A DNA stretch of 64,000 nt. It comes from Cytophagales bacterium. GTDB lineage: Bacteria > Bacteroidota > Bacteroidia > Cytophagales > Thermoflexibacteraceae. Made by a program: the position numbers and the translations under genes. The notes under the pieces were generated by a model. It worked only from the letters and a program-made list of their open reading frames with translations, ran no database searches and had not been told where the DNA came from. This document shows positions 10,404-18,352 of the stretch, piece by piece; the first letter of the stretch is position 1; each line of letters opens with the position of its first letter. The DNA lies in contig JAAFKA010000001.1 in NCBI GenBank assembly GCA_013299115.1, positions 186,001-250,000 of the forward strand, given 5' to 3'.

Positions 10404-10480
10404 GATTTTGATTGATGAAAAATTTACAACTCATATTTTGCCTACATCTTGCACACGCTAATGTGTATGTTACACCGAAA

Positions 10481-10507
10481 AAGCCTTTCCTGCGTTAGAA
10501 AAGGCTT
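10481..10507 (-). terminator. Terminator of the L28-L33-DUF4295 operon
   Basis: Arms AAGCCTTT (10481-10488) and AAAGGCTT (10500-10507) followed on the minus strand by TTTTTC, about 30 bases after the DUF4295 stop codon. Confidence 0.75.
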
Positions 10508-10536
10508 CTTACCACCAAACAGATTGAGGCACGCCA

Positions 10537-10692
10537 TTATTTACGGCTCAATACGTCTTTTACAGTGTCTTCGGGAACAATCTCCTCTTTGAATGTGTAA
10601 GCACCTGTTTTTGGTGATTTTACAGCTTTAATGACCTTAGCAAACTTCTGTCCGCCTTCTTTTTTTAAGGTCGCAACTACTTTCTTAGCCAT
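10537..10692 (-). CDS. DUF4295 small ribosome-associated-locus protein
   Basis: A 51-residue lysine-rich protein, MAKKVVATLKKEGGQKFAKV..., ending KDVLSRK. It matches the DUF4295 family, a short conserved Bacteroidota protein that regularly follows rpmB and rpmG, as it does here. Its size, basic charge and place suggest a ribosome-linked role, but the function is not established. The gene starts 28 bases after rpmG and is followed by a terminator. In many relatives ftsY comes next; it is missing here and era follows instead. Confidence 0.9.
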   Translation of the reverse strand: MAKKVVATLKKEGGQKFAKVIKAVKSPKTGAYTFKEEIVPEDTVKDVLSRK

Positions 10693-10720
10693 AGTAGATT
10701 ACTTGCTTTAATGGGTTAAA

Positions 10721-10903
10721 TTACTTGATTTCTTTGTGAACAGTATATTTCTTCAAGATAGAATTGTATTTTTTCAATTCCAATCTTTCAGTTGTATTTT
10801 TTCTGTTCTTTGTGGTGATATAACGCGAAGTGCCGGGCATACCAGAATTTTTATGCTCCGTACATTCCATTATCACTTGGATTCTGTTACCTTTCTTTGC
10901 CAT
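10721..10903 (-). CDS. rpmG: 50S ribosomal protein L33
   Basis: A 60-residue ribosomal protein of the large subunit. The pattern [17 protein letters not shown]...[22 protein letters not shown] is typical of L33. The zinc ligands (two CxxC pairs) found in some forms are mostly absent: only one Cys remains, so this is the zinc-independent type. It lies between rpmB (58 bases upstream) and DUF4295, the usual Bacteroidota order, probably one transcript. Confidence 0.98.
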   Translation of the reverse strand: MAKKGNRIQVIMECTEHKNSGMPGTSRYITTKNRKNTTERLELKKYNSILKKYTVHKEIK

Positions 10904-10961
10904 GATGACGGATAAGTTTTAAACGGCTACTTGGATTACAAGCCTCCGCAAGTTGGATAAA

Positions 10962-11195
10962 TTAGAATTTTTTACCTTTTGCCATTTTTTTAAACACTTC
11001 GCTGATGCCATATTTGTCGATTGTTTTCAAAGCACTTGTGCTTACTTTGAGTTCAATCCACACACCGTCTTCAGGAATGTAAAATTTTTTCTTTTGCAAG
11101 TTAGGAGAAAAAGTCCTTTTGGTTTTATTGTTAGCGTGAGATACGTTGTTACCCACTCGTACTCTCTTGCCTGTTATATCGCAAACCTTTGCCAT
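10962..11195 (-). CDS. rpmB: 50S ribosomal protein L28
   Basis: A 77-residue large-subunit protein. It begins MAKVCDITGKRVRVGNNVSHANNKTKR, the L28 signature, and continues with FYIPEDGVWIELKVSTSALKTIDKYG. Only one cysteine is present, so zinc binding is unlikely. It is the first gene of the rpmB-rpmG-DUF4295 unit and has a clear promoter match at 11234-11263. Confidence 0.98.
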   Translation of the reverse strand: MAKVCDITGKRVRVGNNVSHANNKTKRTFSPNLQKKKFYIPEDGVWIELKVSTSALKTIDKYGISEVFKKMAKGKKF

Positions 11196-11233
11196 TTTTT
11201 ATAATACGTTTAGGAGGTTTTAAAATAGAGTTG

Positions 11234-11263
11234 CAAAGTTAGTGTATTTTTCTGTAAAACAAA
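11234..11263 (-). promoter_or_regulatory. Predicted promoter of rpmB operon
   Basis: Minus strand TTTG (11263-11260), 18-base spacer, TAACTTTG (11241-11234), an exact TAnnTTTG match about 40 bases before the rpmB start. Confidence 0.55.
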
Positions 11264-11351
11264 TATTTATGAAAAAAAATATTTCTAAATACGTCATTGA
11301 TATTTTATCTAATCAAGGTAAGCAAAGTAGTATGAATGTAATATACAATAA

Positions 11352-13166
11352 TCAGATTTCCTGAAACTCTACGCGCAAGACCTTTGCTGTTATGCCCACT
11401 TGGTCAAAAAAACGCAACCAATAAAGTTGTTGTGCCGACAGATTGTCGGTAGGAGATTTTACTTCTATGAAAGAATAGTGGGTTTCTTTCCAAACAAACA
11501 AATCGGGAAAACCTTTGAAAGTGTCTTTGGGTTGTCGCCACATTTCGAGCAAAACAGCTTTGAGGGCAGGCAAAGGCAAGTAACCCACGACCAACACCAC
11601 CAAAGGCAACAAGACTTCGTGCCACTCGACTAAGTTGTTTTGTAAGCCTTGCTTATTTTCATAAGTTATTGATAACCAATTAATTAGTTGCTCTGTTGTT
11701 TGCAAGTTTTCCAATAATTGCAGAATGGCAGGTTGGCGTGAGGCAAAAAAAGTGGGCAAATAAAAATCAGAAGGTCGGCTTTGCAAGGGGTGGTGAATGT
11801 GCGAATCGAAGACAATATTCCAAAAAGTTAAGGCGAAAATTCCTCGCCACACATAATTTTCTACAAAAACTCCTGCATAACCATCGACTTGTAAGGTTGC
11901 TAATACACCCAATTCTACTTGATTTTTATATTGGCTGTCCACCACCAAAGTTGGGGCTGCTTTCAAATATTGCGTTACAGACCGAATACTTTTATTTGTA
12001 ATTATCTGATTTTCATTAGCTTGTGCTTCATTTCTTCTATTTTCTTTTTTCTCTTTCTTTGCCTGTTGCACTTCATATTGAGCCAACCAATCGGCAGCAA
12101 AAGTTTGTTCGGCTGCATTTTGGGGTTTTTCGGCTATTTGCAAACAAAGTTCGTAGGCTTCGGCTTGCCTTGTGAGTTTTGCCAATAACCTGACCTGTTT
12201 TTCACGTGCAGGAGGCAAGGTTGCAAATTGGTACAAAGCCAAAGCCTCTGCCCACAATTTGGCTTTTTCTACCTGTGCTGCCACTTGCAACACCAAACGG
12301 TTGTAACTATTGCGGGCTATTTCGGTCTGCAAAGGTTGAGCAGCAAAATAAGCAAGAAAGTAAGTTGCAATCTCCTGTATTTCAACATTTTGCTGTTTCA
12401 TGTTGGCAAATAAACGACTTGCCTCTGCCCACTTAAATTTTTCCTCTGCCTCTTGGCGGGTCTGAAATTGGGGCGTAAATTGCGTTTCCTCAAAATTTTG
12501 GAAGTGCCTGATGGCAATATCACGCAACACAAATTCGGTCATGTCTTGGTAAGCATTGCCAAAAAATAGGAAACGAATAAAATTTGCCTCTTGCTCAAAA
12601 TTTTGCTTTACAATAACTTGATTATCAGCCCATTCTAAACAGTCGGCAAAACTTACTTTTTCTTTTATTACTTGCACCAACTCCTCTTTTTTCAGTTTGC
12701 GGAGTGCTGCCAACGGATATTCCTTTGTTACCAAAGCCAATTTGCCCAAAGCCAACAATTCATCTTTTGTGAATACTTGCAACAAGTCGACATACAATTT
12801 TTCATTGTTTGAATAGTTCTCATTAGAACTAACATTTCTCAAAGAAATGTTAGTTCTGGGCATTGTTGCAGCAGTTTCGTTATTTTTTAGTTGGTTGGTA
12901 GTAGTGGCAAAATGGTGAGTAATTAAGGTTTGTAAAGCCTGTTCAGGTTGGTTTATTTCGGCATATTGCAAGTCTGCCCATTTAAAAAATAGTCCTTTGC
13001 GGTTATACATACGCAACCAAAGGCATTGGGCATCTTCGGGCAGCGAAGTAAAAAGTTGCAACCATTTTTTTTCGTCTGCGGTCAGTACATGGTCATATTG
13101 CTTTGCTACAAATTGCAACAAATACAAAAAATAGTCTAAATAATATTTGGTGGGTAAAGTAATCAC
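11352..13166 (-). CDS. FAN1-like VRR-NUC domain nuclease, interrupted in frame by a repeat
   Basis: A 604-residue protein resembling bacterial FAN1, a structure-specific nuclease that trims branched DNA and helps repair cross-links. The N-terminal part has LWLRMYNRKGLFFKWADLQY, typical of FAN1, then a SAP-like helical segment (LLQVFTKDELLALGKL), a long helical region with TPR-like character, and a C-terminal VRR-NUC domain (about 540-604). The nuclease motif is visible as FPDLFVW ... FIEVKSPTDNLSAQQ, with the Asp, Glu and Lys of the PD-(D/E)xK fold intact. Residues about 103-115 (RTNISLRNVSS) are encoded by a family A palindrome, which adds a linker without breaking the frame. The 18-base gap to the upstream TlpA gene suggests co-transcription. 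Confidence 0.88.
   Translation of the reverse strand: MITLPTKYYLDYFLYLLQFVAKQYDHVLTADEKKWLQLFTSLPEDAQCLWLRMYNRKGLFFKWADLQYAEINQPEQALQTLITHHFATTTNQLKNNETAATMPRTNISLRNVSSNENYSNNEKLYVDLLQVFTKDELLALGKLALVTKEYPLAALRKLKKEELVQVIKEKVSFADCLEWADNQVIVKQNFEQEANFIRFLFFGNAYQDMTEFVLRDIAIRHFQNFEETQFTPQFQTRQEAEEKFKWAEASRLFANMKQQNVEIQEIATYFLAYFAAQPLQTEIARNSYNRLVLQVAAQVEKAKLWAEALALYQFATLPPAREKQVRLLAKLTRQAEAYELCLQIAEKPQNAAEQTFAADWLAQYEVQQAKKEKKENRRNEAQANENQIITNKSIRSVTQYLKAAPTLVVDSQYKNQVELGVLATLQVDGYAGVFVENYVWRGIFALTFWNIVFDSHIHHPLQSRPSDFYLPTFFASRQPAILQLLENLQTTEQLINWLSITYENKQGLQNNLVEWHEVLLPLVVLVVGYLPLPALKAVLLEMWRQPKDTFKGFPDLFVWKETHYSFIEVKSPTDNLSAQQLYWLRFFDQVGITAKVLRVEFQEI
12825..12857. repeat. Family A palindrome inside the FAN1-like gene
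   Basis: Perfect 15-bp arms AGAACTAACATTTCT (12825-12839) and AGAAATGTTAGTTCT (12843-12857) with loop CAA. The flank to the right (GGGCATTGTTGCA) resembles the flank of the copy at 40202-40258. It is translated in frame as part of the nuclease. Confidence 0.85.
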
Positions 13167-13184
13167 AAGAAAAGGTTAAGTTAT

Positions 13185-14432
13185 TTACTCTTTCAATAAC
13201 GTATCTATTAGTCTTTCAAAATCTTTTACAAACTTTTCATAATATTTTCCTGTGCCAGGTCCCGAAAATCCTGTATGAATTTTGCGAACTTTGCCCTGTT
13301 TGTCTATATAAATAGTCGTTGGGAAAGCCAAAACAGCACTCAACATAGGCAAAGCCTCTGCTGCTTTTTGCTTGTCCTTTGTGCCTGCTAATAGGATTTC
13401 GTACTGAATATCAAATCTTTTGATTAGTTTTTCTACCCTTGTCTTGGCTTCTTCTGTTACTGCACTCCGTTCAAATGCCAAACCAATGATGGCAATGTCT
13501 TTGTGTTTGTTTTTGCGAAAATAAGTAGCCAAAAAAGCTGTTTCGTCCATGCAATTTGGACACCAACTGCCCAATAATTGCACAATGACGACTTTGTTTT
13601 TATATTTTTCATCTGCCAAACTAACCAATTTACCTTCTAAATTCGGAAATGAAAATGCAATTTTGTCATAGCCTTCTTTCAAAAAAGTTAAGCTATTGAC
13701 ATCGGGCAAAGTTGCCTTGTCATTTTTGGTGGCTGCCCAACGCTGATACCCCGAAAGCCCTGCAAAAAACTCACCTTGTAAACTTCCATCAGCTTGCATA
13801 GATACCTGCACCACGTAGGCATGAGAACCATCGAAGGTTGAAAGGTAGCAAGTATTGTCTTTTACCTCACCTGCCAAAAAACGGTAATCTCCTGTTACAG
13901 ACAAAAAAGTGCCTGTAATTGTATGATTTTTTTGCTCGAAAACACCGACTAATTTTTCCTCCACCTCGCCTTTTTCATTCAAAAAATTTGCCTCCCACTT
14001 ACCAGAAAAATTGGCAGTGGCTGTTGGCTTTTCAAAAAATCTATAACTTTTTTCTTTGGAAACACCCAAAAAAGAAGCCGAAAAAGGCACAAGATACGAC
14101 TTGCCTAAGCCATAACGCACCCAATTCCCTGTCAATTGTTGGTTTTCTAACTTAGCTATGATTTCAGAATCGAAAAGTTCCATTTTGATATGCACAGAGT
14201 CGCCATGCCAAATCACTTGGTCGGCAACTAATTTTTCTGCCCCATTGATAAAGTAAACCTGCATCACTTCTTTACTCTTGCTCACTTCAAACTCAAAGGG
14301 CAAAGTAGTTTTTTCGAGTTGCAACACAGCACGCCAATACCCCGAAGATAAAGATTGAGCCATAGTTAGTTGGTAAGACAAAAAAGAACAGACGAAAACG
14401 AAAAGAAAACTTAGACGAAAAACAGCAAACAT
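13185..14432 (-). CDS. Exported TlpA-like thiol-disulphide oxidoreductase
   Basis: A 415-residue protein with a signal peptide (MFAVFRLSFLFVFVCSFLSYQLTMAQ). The first 230 residues or so are beta-rich with no family recognised; a similar N-terminal part is common in Bacteroidota TlpA-type proteins. The C-terminal half is a thioredoxin fold of the TlpA/AhpC-TSA type with active site WCPNC in LLGSWCPNCMDE and a conserved proline in AFPTTIYID. It should act outside the cytoplasm on disulphide bonds. A longer reading frame begins at a TTG at 14468, but ATG 14432 directly precedes the signal peptide and is chosen. It lies just upstream of the FAN1-like gene; no functional link is known. Confidence 0.87.
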   Translation of the reverse strand: MFAVFRLSFLFVFVCSFLSYQLTMAQSLSSGYWRAVLQLEKTTLPFEFEVSKSKEVMQVYFINGAEKLVADQVIWHGDSVHIKMELFDSEIIAKLENQQLTGNWVRYGLGKSYLVPFSASFLGVSKEKSYRFFEKPTATANFSGKWEANFLNEKGEVEEKLVGVFEQKNHTITGTFLSVTGDYRFLAGEVKDNTCYLSTFDGSHAYVVQVSMQADGSLQGEFFAGLSGYQRWAATKNDKATLPDVNSLTFLKEGYDKIAFSFPNLEGKLVSLADEKYKNKVVIVQLLGSWCPNCMDETAFLATYFRKNKHKDIAIIGLAFERSAVTEEAKTRVEKLIKRFDIQYEILLAGTKDKQKAAEALPMLSAVLAFPTTIYIDKQGKVRKIHTGFSGPGTGKYYEKFVKDFERLIDTLLKE

Positions 14433-14541
14433 AGAAGTAGTTTTATTTGGGTAGTTTTTATTTGCCAAACACGACTTATAAATGACAAGTTCAAATAAAA
14501 AATAAAATAAATAACAAACTTTAAAATAAAATAAAAATAAA

Positions 14542-14634
14542 TAGAGTTTATGAATAATTTTTTGTTAAAAAACTTGGCAAAAGATGTCATTTTTCAAAAA
14601 AATGACATCTTTGGGTAATTATTCATAAACTCTA
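14542..14634. repeat. Nested double inverted repeat
   Basis: Outer perfect 18-bp arms TAGAGTTTATGAATAATT (14542-14559) and AATTATTCATAAACTCTA (14617-14634). Inside them are perfect 15-bp arms AAAGATGTCATTTTT (14580-14594) and AAAAATGACATCTTT (14598-14612). The inner stem is the same sequence as the hairpin after tRNA-Leu at 27913-27949. It lies between the DnaJ-like gene end and the TlpA-like gene start. Confidence 0.85.
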
Positions 14635-14654
14635 ATGGTTGTATTAGTAAAAAT

Positions 14655-14710
14655 TGGTTGCCTGACAATTTTTGTAGAATGGAAACAATGTAGGTATTTG
14701 ATTTATCAAA
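14655..14710. repeat. Family B element, truncated copy
   Basis: TGGTTGCCTGACAATTTTTGT, then TAGGTATTTGATTTATCAAA, parallels the copy at 516-600. The right end is missing or changed where it meets the stop of the next gene. Confidence 0.5.
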
Positions 14711-14717
14711 TCCTTTG

Positions 14718-15842
14718 CTATTTTTGGGTACTGAGCAAATAAGGACAATATTTATTCTTAAAATCTACAGCTTCCTTATGCCCTATTTCGGTTGCTTGTG
14801 CAAAATGCCCACAAGCAAGAGCTGTATCTTTTTTGTGTTGCAAATAACTACGCCCTAAAAAATAGTGTAAAGTAGCATTTTTTTCTTCTGTAACAGCCAA
14901 TCTTTCCAATTCGCCTAAGCAAAATTGGTGGTTGCCTAAGTAAAAATGAACCACTGCCCTGCCCAACAAAGCTGTGGTAGAAGTCGGGTTGGTCTGCAAA
15001 ACTTTTTGGTAAGCCTCGTTTGCCAAGTTGAGTCGGTTGTACTTAAACAAATAAATATTGCCAAGCATAGACAGGGCTGCCAAGTCGTCTGGTCTGTACT
15101 TGACAACTTGCTTGCAATCTGTAATGGTTTGGTTATAATTGCCTATTTTATAAAAGCAGTTGGCACGTTGCCAATAAAAATCGGGCAATTCTCCCAAAGT
15201 CAATTTATTTTTGTCATCGGGAGCAGCATCTCTGCCATAAATAATACAACGGTCGAAACAATACAAGGCTTTTTTAGGCTCGTTGAAATAATTGGCGAGC
15301 AAAATACCCCGCAAATAATAGGCTTGCACGTTATTGTCGTTTTGCAAAATGGCTTCGTGGGCTTTGTCAAAGGCTGCTTGGTAGTTTTTTTGTTGGTAAA
15401 AAGCAAAAGCAAGGGAATAGTTTTTATCAGATTGGTAGTTGCCAATCAAGTGATAAATGAGCCAAGCAATGACCAAACACACCACAAAACCTCCCAACGT
15501 AAGAAAATGTAACTGAGGATTGTAGGGATTGTAACCTTTATAAGTCCGCCTTCTGTATGAAGTGTAATTCCGTTTGGAAGTTCCCGAATTAGAATACGAA
15601 GTTGTCGAGTTGGCAATTTTAGTTTCGTCTTTGTAAAACAGCCGTTGGTCATAGACACTTTTTTTGTAGGCGTTGTTCAGGGTTTGGTAGGCTTCGTTTA
15701 CTAACTTAAACTGTTCTTCGGCTACTTTGTCATCAGGATTTTTGTCGGGGTGATACAAAACAGCCTTCTTTTTGAAAGCAGATTTTATTTCGGCAGGCGT
15801 GGCGTAGGGCGAAACACCTAATATTTCGTAATAATTGAGCAT
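14718..15842 (-). CDS. Membrane-anchored J-domain protein with TPR repeats
   Basis: A 374-residue protein. Residues 1-68 form a J domain with the HPD motif ([10 protein letters not shown]), the part that stimulates DnaK ATPase. A Ser/Thr/Tyr-rich linker follows, then one membrane helix (about 113-138, [22 protein letters not shown]), then several TPR-like units to the end ([43 protein letters not shown] and so on). The J domain should face the cytoplasm and the TPR part the other side, an inference from the single helix. There are no zinc-finger or client domains, so it is not classical DnaJ but a specialised co-chaperone. It is divergent from the tubulin-like gene, with 106 bases between their starts. 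Confidence 0.88.
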   Translation of the reverse strand: MLNYYEILGVSPYATPAEIKSAFKKKAVLYHPDKNPDDKVAEEQFKLVNEAYQTLNNAYKKSVYDQRLFYKDETKIANSTTSYSNSGTSKRNYTSYRRRTYKGYNPYNPQLHFLTLGGFVVCLVIAWLIYHLIGNYQSDKNYSLAFAFYQQKNYQAAFDKAHEAILQNDNNVQAYYLRGILLANYFNEPKKALYCFDRCIIYGRDAAPDDKNKLTLGELPDFYWQRANCFYKIGNYNQTITDCKQVVKYRPDDLAALSMLGNIYLFKYNRLNLANEAYQKVLQTNPTSTTALLGRAVVHFYLGNHQFCLGELERLAVTEEKNATLHYFLGRSYLQHKKDTALACGHFAQATEIGHKEAVDFKNKYCPYLLSTQK

Positions 15843-15948
15843 ATACTATCAATTAATTGTATGTTCTATTTATTTTTGTTTGTTTTACAAAAGTATTATT
15901 TCTTTGTGTCTTAGCAATAATAAATTTGTACTATAATCTTTCAAAACA

Positions 15949-17571
15949 ATGAAATTATTTTTAATTGGCGTAGGCGGAACAGGTATGCGGTGCTTAGAAG
16001 CCTTTATTCATCTCTGTGCCGTAGGTATGCTCGATGGCAAAGAAATCAACATTTTGTCGTTAGATACAGATACCAACAATGGCAACAAAAGTCAATCTGA
16101 AACTTTGATTGATACCTATATTCATATCAAAAAAGATGCAGCAGGCAAGCAAACGCCGCTGCAAGATTCATTTTTTTCTGCTGTTGTGCATTTGTTTCGT
16201 TTTTCGCCTGAATATGCAGGGGCAAACAAAAATTTTACTTTGGTCAGCAAAATAGGGCAGAGTGCAGACAAGAAAATAAATAAGCAAAATCAAGACCTTG
16301 CCAATTTGTTTTTTGATAAAAACGTGCAAGAGTTTGATTTGGCACATGGCTATCGAGGGCAGACTCATGCAGGTTCTTACCTGATGTATCACGCCATTTT
16401 GGAGGAAGTGCGAGCCGTAAAGCAAGGCGAAAAGCCCGAAAAGGCAAATGATTTGAGTGCATTTATCAAAAAATTGACTGATGCCTCGCAAGGTGGGCAA
16501 TCTGCTAAGGTTTTTATCTTTGGCTCTATCTTTGGTGGTACGGGGGCTTCGTCTATTCCTGTCATTCCGCGTGCTTTGCAAGATGCCATGAAACTAAGAG
16601 ATGCCAATGTGCATACGGCAAATAATTTGATTTTTGGCTCAACTTTGCTTTCCAATTATTTTACGTTCAACAAGGCAAACAACCAACAGTTGGCAACCGA
16701 AAAAGTGATAGCCGATGCCGACAAGTTTTCGCTGAACTCCCAAGCTGCCTTGATGTTTTATGAGCAAGACCCAACCATTAAACAGTTGTACCAAAAAATG
16801 TATCACATTGGTTGGCAAGGCACCATAAACTATGACGAAAATAGGGCAGGGGCAAAAGTGCTTACAGGCGGACAAGAGCAACGCAACAAAGCCCACGTGG
16901 TAGAATTGCTATGTGCTACGGCGGCTTACAGTTTCTTTAAAGACCAAGACACAGAAACAGGCAACGGCAAAATCTATTACCGCAGCGTAAAAGCTGAAAA
17001 CGGCAAATTAGATTTTAACTTTGCAGATTTTGTGGGGCAAGACGAGCAATACAGGTTAATGAATAAATTGGCTGCTTTTTATGGTTTGTGTTTCTTGTTG
17101 CAAAACTCCCAAGATGGCAATATCAAACTGCTGGCAGAAAGATTGGCGAGCAAAGACAACATAGCCGACTACAAAATGCTATCGGAAGAAGAAAGTCGTT
17201 ACCTGAACCAATACGCAAAAGCCTTTGGGTTTAGCTATGAAAATGCCGAACTCCGCAACGGTTGGTGGAGGCAAATTCAGGCAAGCAGCACAGACGAAAC
17301 TTTTTTGTTTAAGGTAGAAACTTACCAGCAAGATGCCGAAAAGCTGAAAAAAGCTAATTGGGGACAACTCCTGCCCAATAAAGAATACCAATTTGAAGGC
17401 GATGGTAGTTGGCTTTCCAGCCCTAAACCTTACGATACTTTTATGAAAAAATTTGTAAAAGACGTGGCAGTTTTAAAACCCGATGGAGAGTTTGAGTCGA
17501 GCAAAACCATAGAAAGGTTGCTTAACCATATCTACAAAACCTTTAAGGCTTTGCATAAGATTAATTCTTAA
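15949..17571 (+). CDS. Tubulin/FtsZ-like GTPase candidate (Tubulin_2-like)
   Basis: A 540-residue protein without a signal peptide or membrane helix. Three features resemble the tubulin/FtsZ nucleotide fold. The first is a Gly-rich loop at the very start, LIGVGGTGMRCLE (Gly7-Gly12). The second is a strand ending in LSLDTDTNN (Asp39-Asp41), like the FtsZ NTD loop. The third is FGSIFGGTGASS (Gly196-Ser202), matching the tubulin signature GGGTG[ST]G with one glycine replaced. The 150-residue gap between the last two is longer than in FtsZ, as in the divergent Tubulin_2 group of predicted FtsZ-like proteins. The C-terminal half is not recognised. It is a single gene, divergent from the membrane J-domain protein. 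Function is unknown; filament formation or membrane remodelling is a guess from the family. Confidence 0.6.
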   Translation: MKLFLIGVGGTGMRCLEAFIHLCAVGMLDGKEINILSLDTDTNNGNKSQSETLIDTYIHIKKDAAGKQTPLQDSFFSAVVHLFRFSPEYAGANKNFTLVSKIGQSADKKINKQNQDLANLFFDKNVQEFDLAHGYRGQTHAGSYLMYHAILEEVRAVKQGEKPEKANDLSAFIKKLTDASQGGQSAKVFIFGSIFGGTGASSIPVIPRALQDAMKLRDANVHTANNLIFGSTLLSNYFTFNKANNQQLATEKVIADADKFSLNSQAALMFYEQDPTIKQLYQKMYHIGWQGTINYDENRAGAKVLTGGQEQRNKAHVVELLCATAAYSFFKDQDTETGNGKIYYRSVKAENGKLDFNFADFVGQDEQYRLMNKLAAFYGLCFLLQNSQDGNIKLLAERLASKDNIADYKMLSEEESRYLNQYAKAFGFSYENAELRNGWWRQIQASSTDETFLFKVETYQQDAEKLKKANWGQLLPNKEYQFEGDGSWLSSPKPYDTFMKKFVKDVAVLKPDGEFESSKTIERLLNHIYKTFKALHKINS

Positions 17572-17598
17572 GTTGTGTGTAGATTTAATACCATATTA

Positions 17599-17618
17599 TT
17601 ACAGCATACATGCTGTAA
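17599..17618. terminator. Small hairpin between convergent genes
   Basis: TTACAGCA (17599-17606) and TGCTGTAA (17611-17618) with loop TACA, between the ends of the tubulin-like gene and the YceI gene. No long T-run follows. Confidence 0.4.
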
Positions 17619-17625
17619 AACTACC

Positions 17626-18171
17626 TCATTTTTTCGGTGCATACTCAAAATGTGCCTTCACTTGTATTATTTGGGCTATTTTCACAAAAACCAATTTGGG
17701 TACGTCTATGTTGTGGTCTTTGAGGGCAACATCAAAAGCACAATCCAAAACAAGTTGATTTTCAGCTACTTGCAATGTGCCTGTGAGGGTTCTTTCTTTC
17801 TCTACCCCATGAAGTTTTAGTTTGCCTGTTGCTGTTACAGGGTAGCTACCAACTTTCGAAAAGTCTATTTTCTCGTTGATTTTTCCGCTAAAAGTTGCTT
17901 GCGGATACTTTTCTGTTTCCATATAGTTTTCGTTAAAATGCTCTTGCATCAGGGCATTTGGAAACGTGAAATCTTTGACAGTTAGCTGCACTGCTATTTG
18001 TTGGCTGGTGGTGTTAATGACAGATTGGGCAGTGCTTTGTTTTGCCGAAATATCCTCTACGGGGGTTTTGGAGAAGAAGGAAACAGTGCCGTTGTTGGTA
18101 GCAAAGTAGGTGTTATTTGTTATTGGTACTACATACCAAAACAAAAAAAGTAGAGCAAAGATAGTTTTCAT
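17626..18171 (-). CDS. YceI family protein
   Basis: A 181-residue exported protein of the YceI lipocalin-like family, which binds long polyisoprenoid or lipid-like ligands in the periplasm. The N-terminal hydrophobic stretch is a signal peptide. Family marks are TVSFFSKTPVEDISAKQS near the start, FTFPNALMQEHFNENYMETEKYPQATFSGKI in the middle, and TGKLKLHGVEKERTLTG further on. The end, VKAHFEYAPKK, closes the barrel. It is transcribed alone or as the last gene after the DUF5777 and M43 genes; a palindrome-bounded element separates them. Confidence 0.92.
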   Translation of the reverse strand: MKTIFALLFLFWYVVPITNNTYFATNNGTVSFFSKTPVEDISAKQSTAQSVINTTSQQIAVQLTVKDFTFPNALMQEHFNENYMETEKYPQATFSGKINEKIDFSKVGSYPVTATGKLKLHGVEKERTLTGTLQVAENQLVLDCAFDVALKDHNIDVPKLVFVKIAQIIQVKAHFEYAPKK

Positions 18172-18196
18172 AAGTTGTGATTAATGTAAGTTGTGT

Positions 18197-18333
18197 AGTA
18201 GTGTGGGCTTCAGCCCACACATTTTACTCTGTCAAATCATATTTTGTAATCTTTTTACAGAAATAAAATTGGATTTCAAAGTTGAATCTGTGACCTTTAA
18301 TTATGTCATGTGTGGGCTAAAGCCCACACTACT
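18197..18333. repeat. 137-bp element bounded by palindromic 13-bp inverted ends
   Basis: The ends AGTAGTGTGGGCT (from 18197) and AGCCCACACTACT (18321-18333) are perfect inverse copies. Each is itself the start of a palindrome (GTGTGGGCTTCAGCCCACAC and GTGTGGGCTAAAGCCCACAC). A relative, GTGTGGACTAAAGTCCACAC, is at 60627-60647. It fills the gap between the YceI and DUF5777 genes. Confidence 0.75.
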
Positions 18334-18352
18334 GGACTCTGCAACTTTCCTC

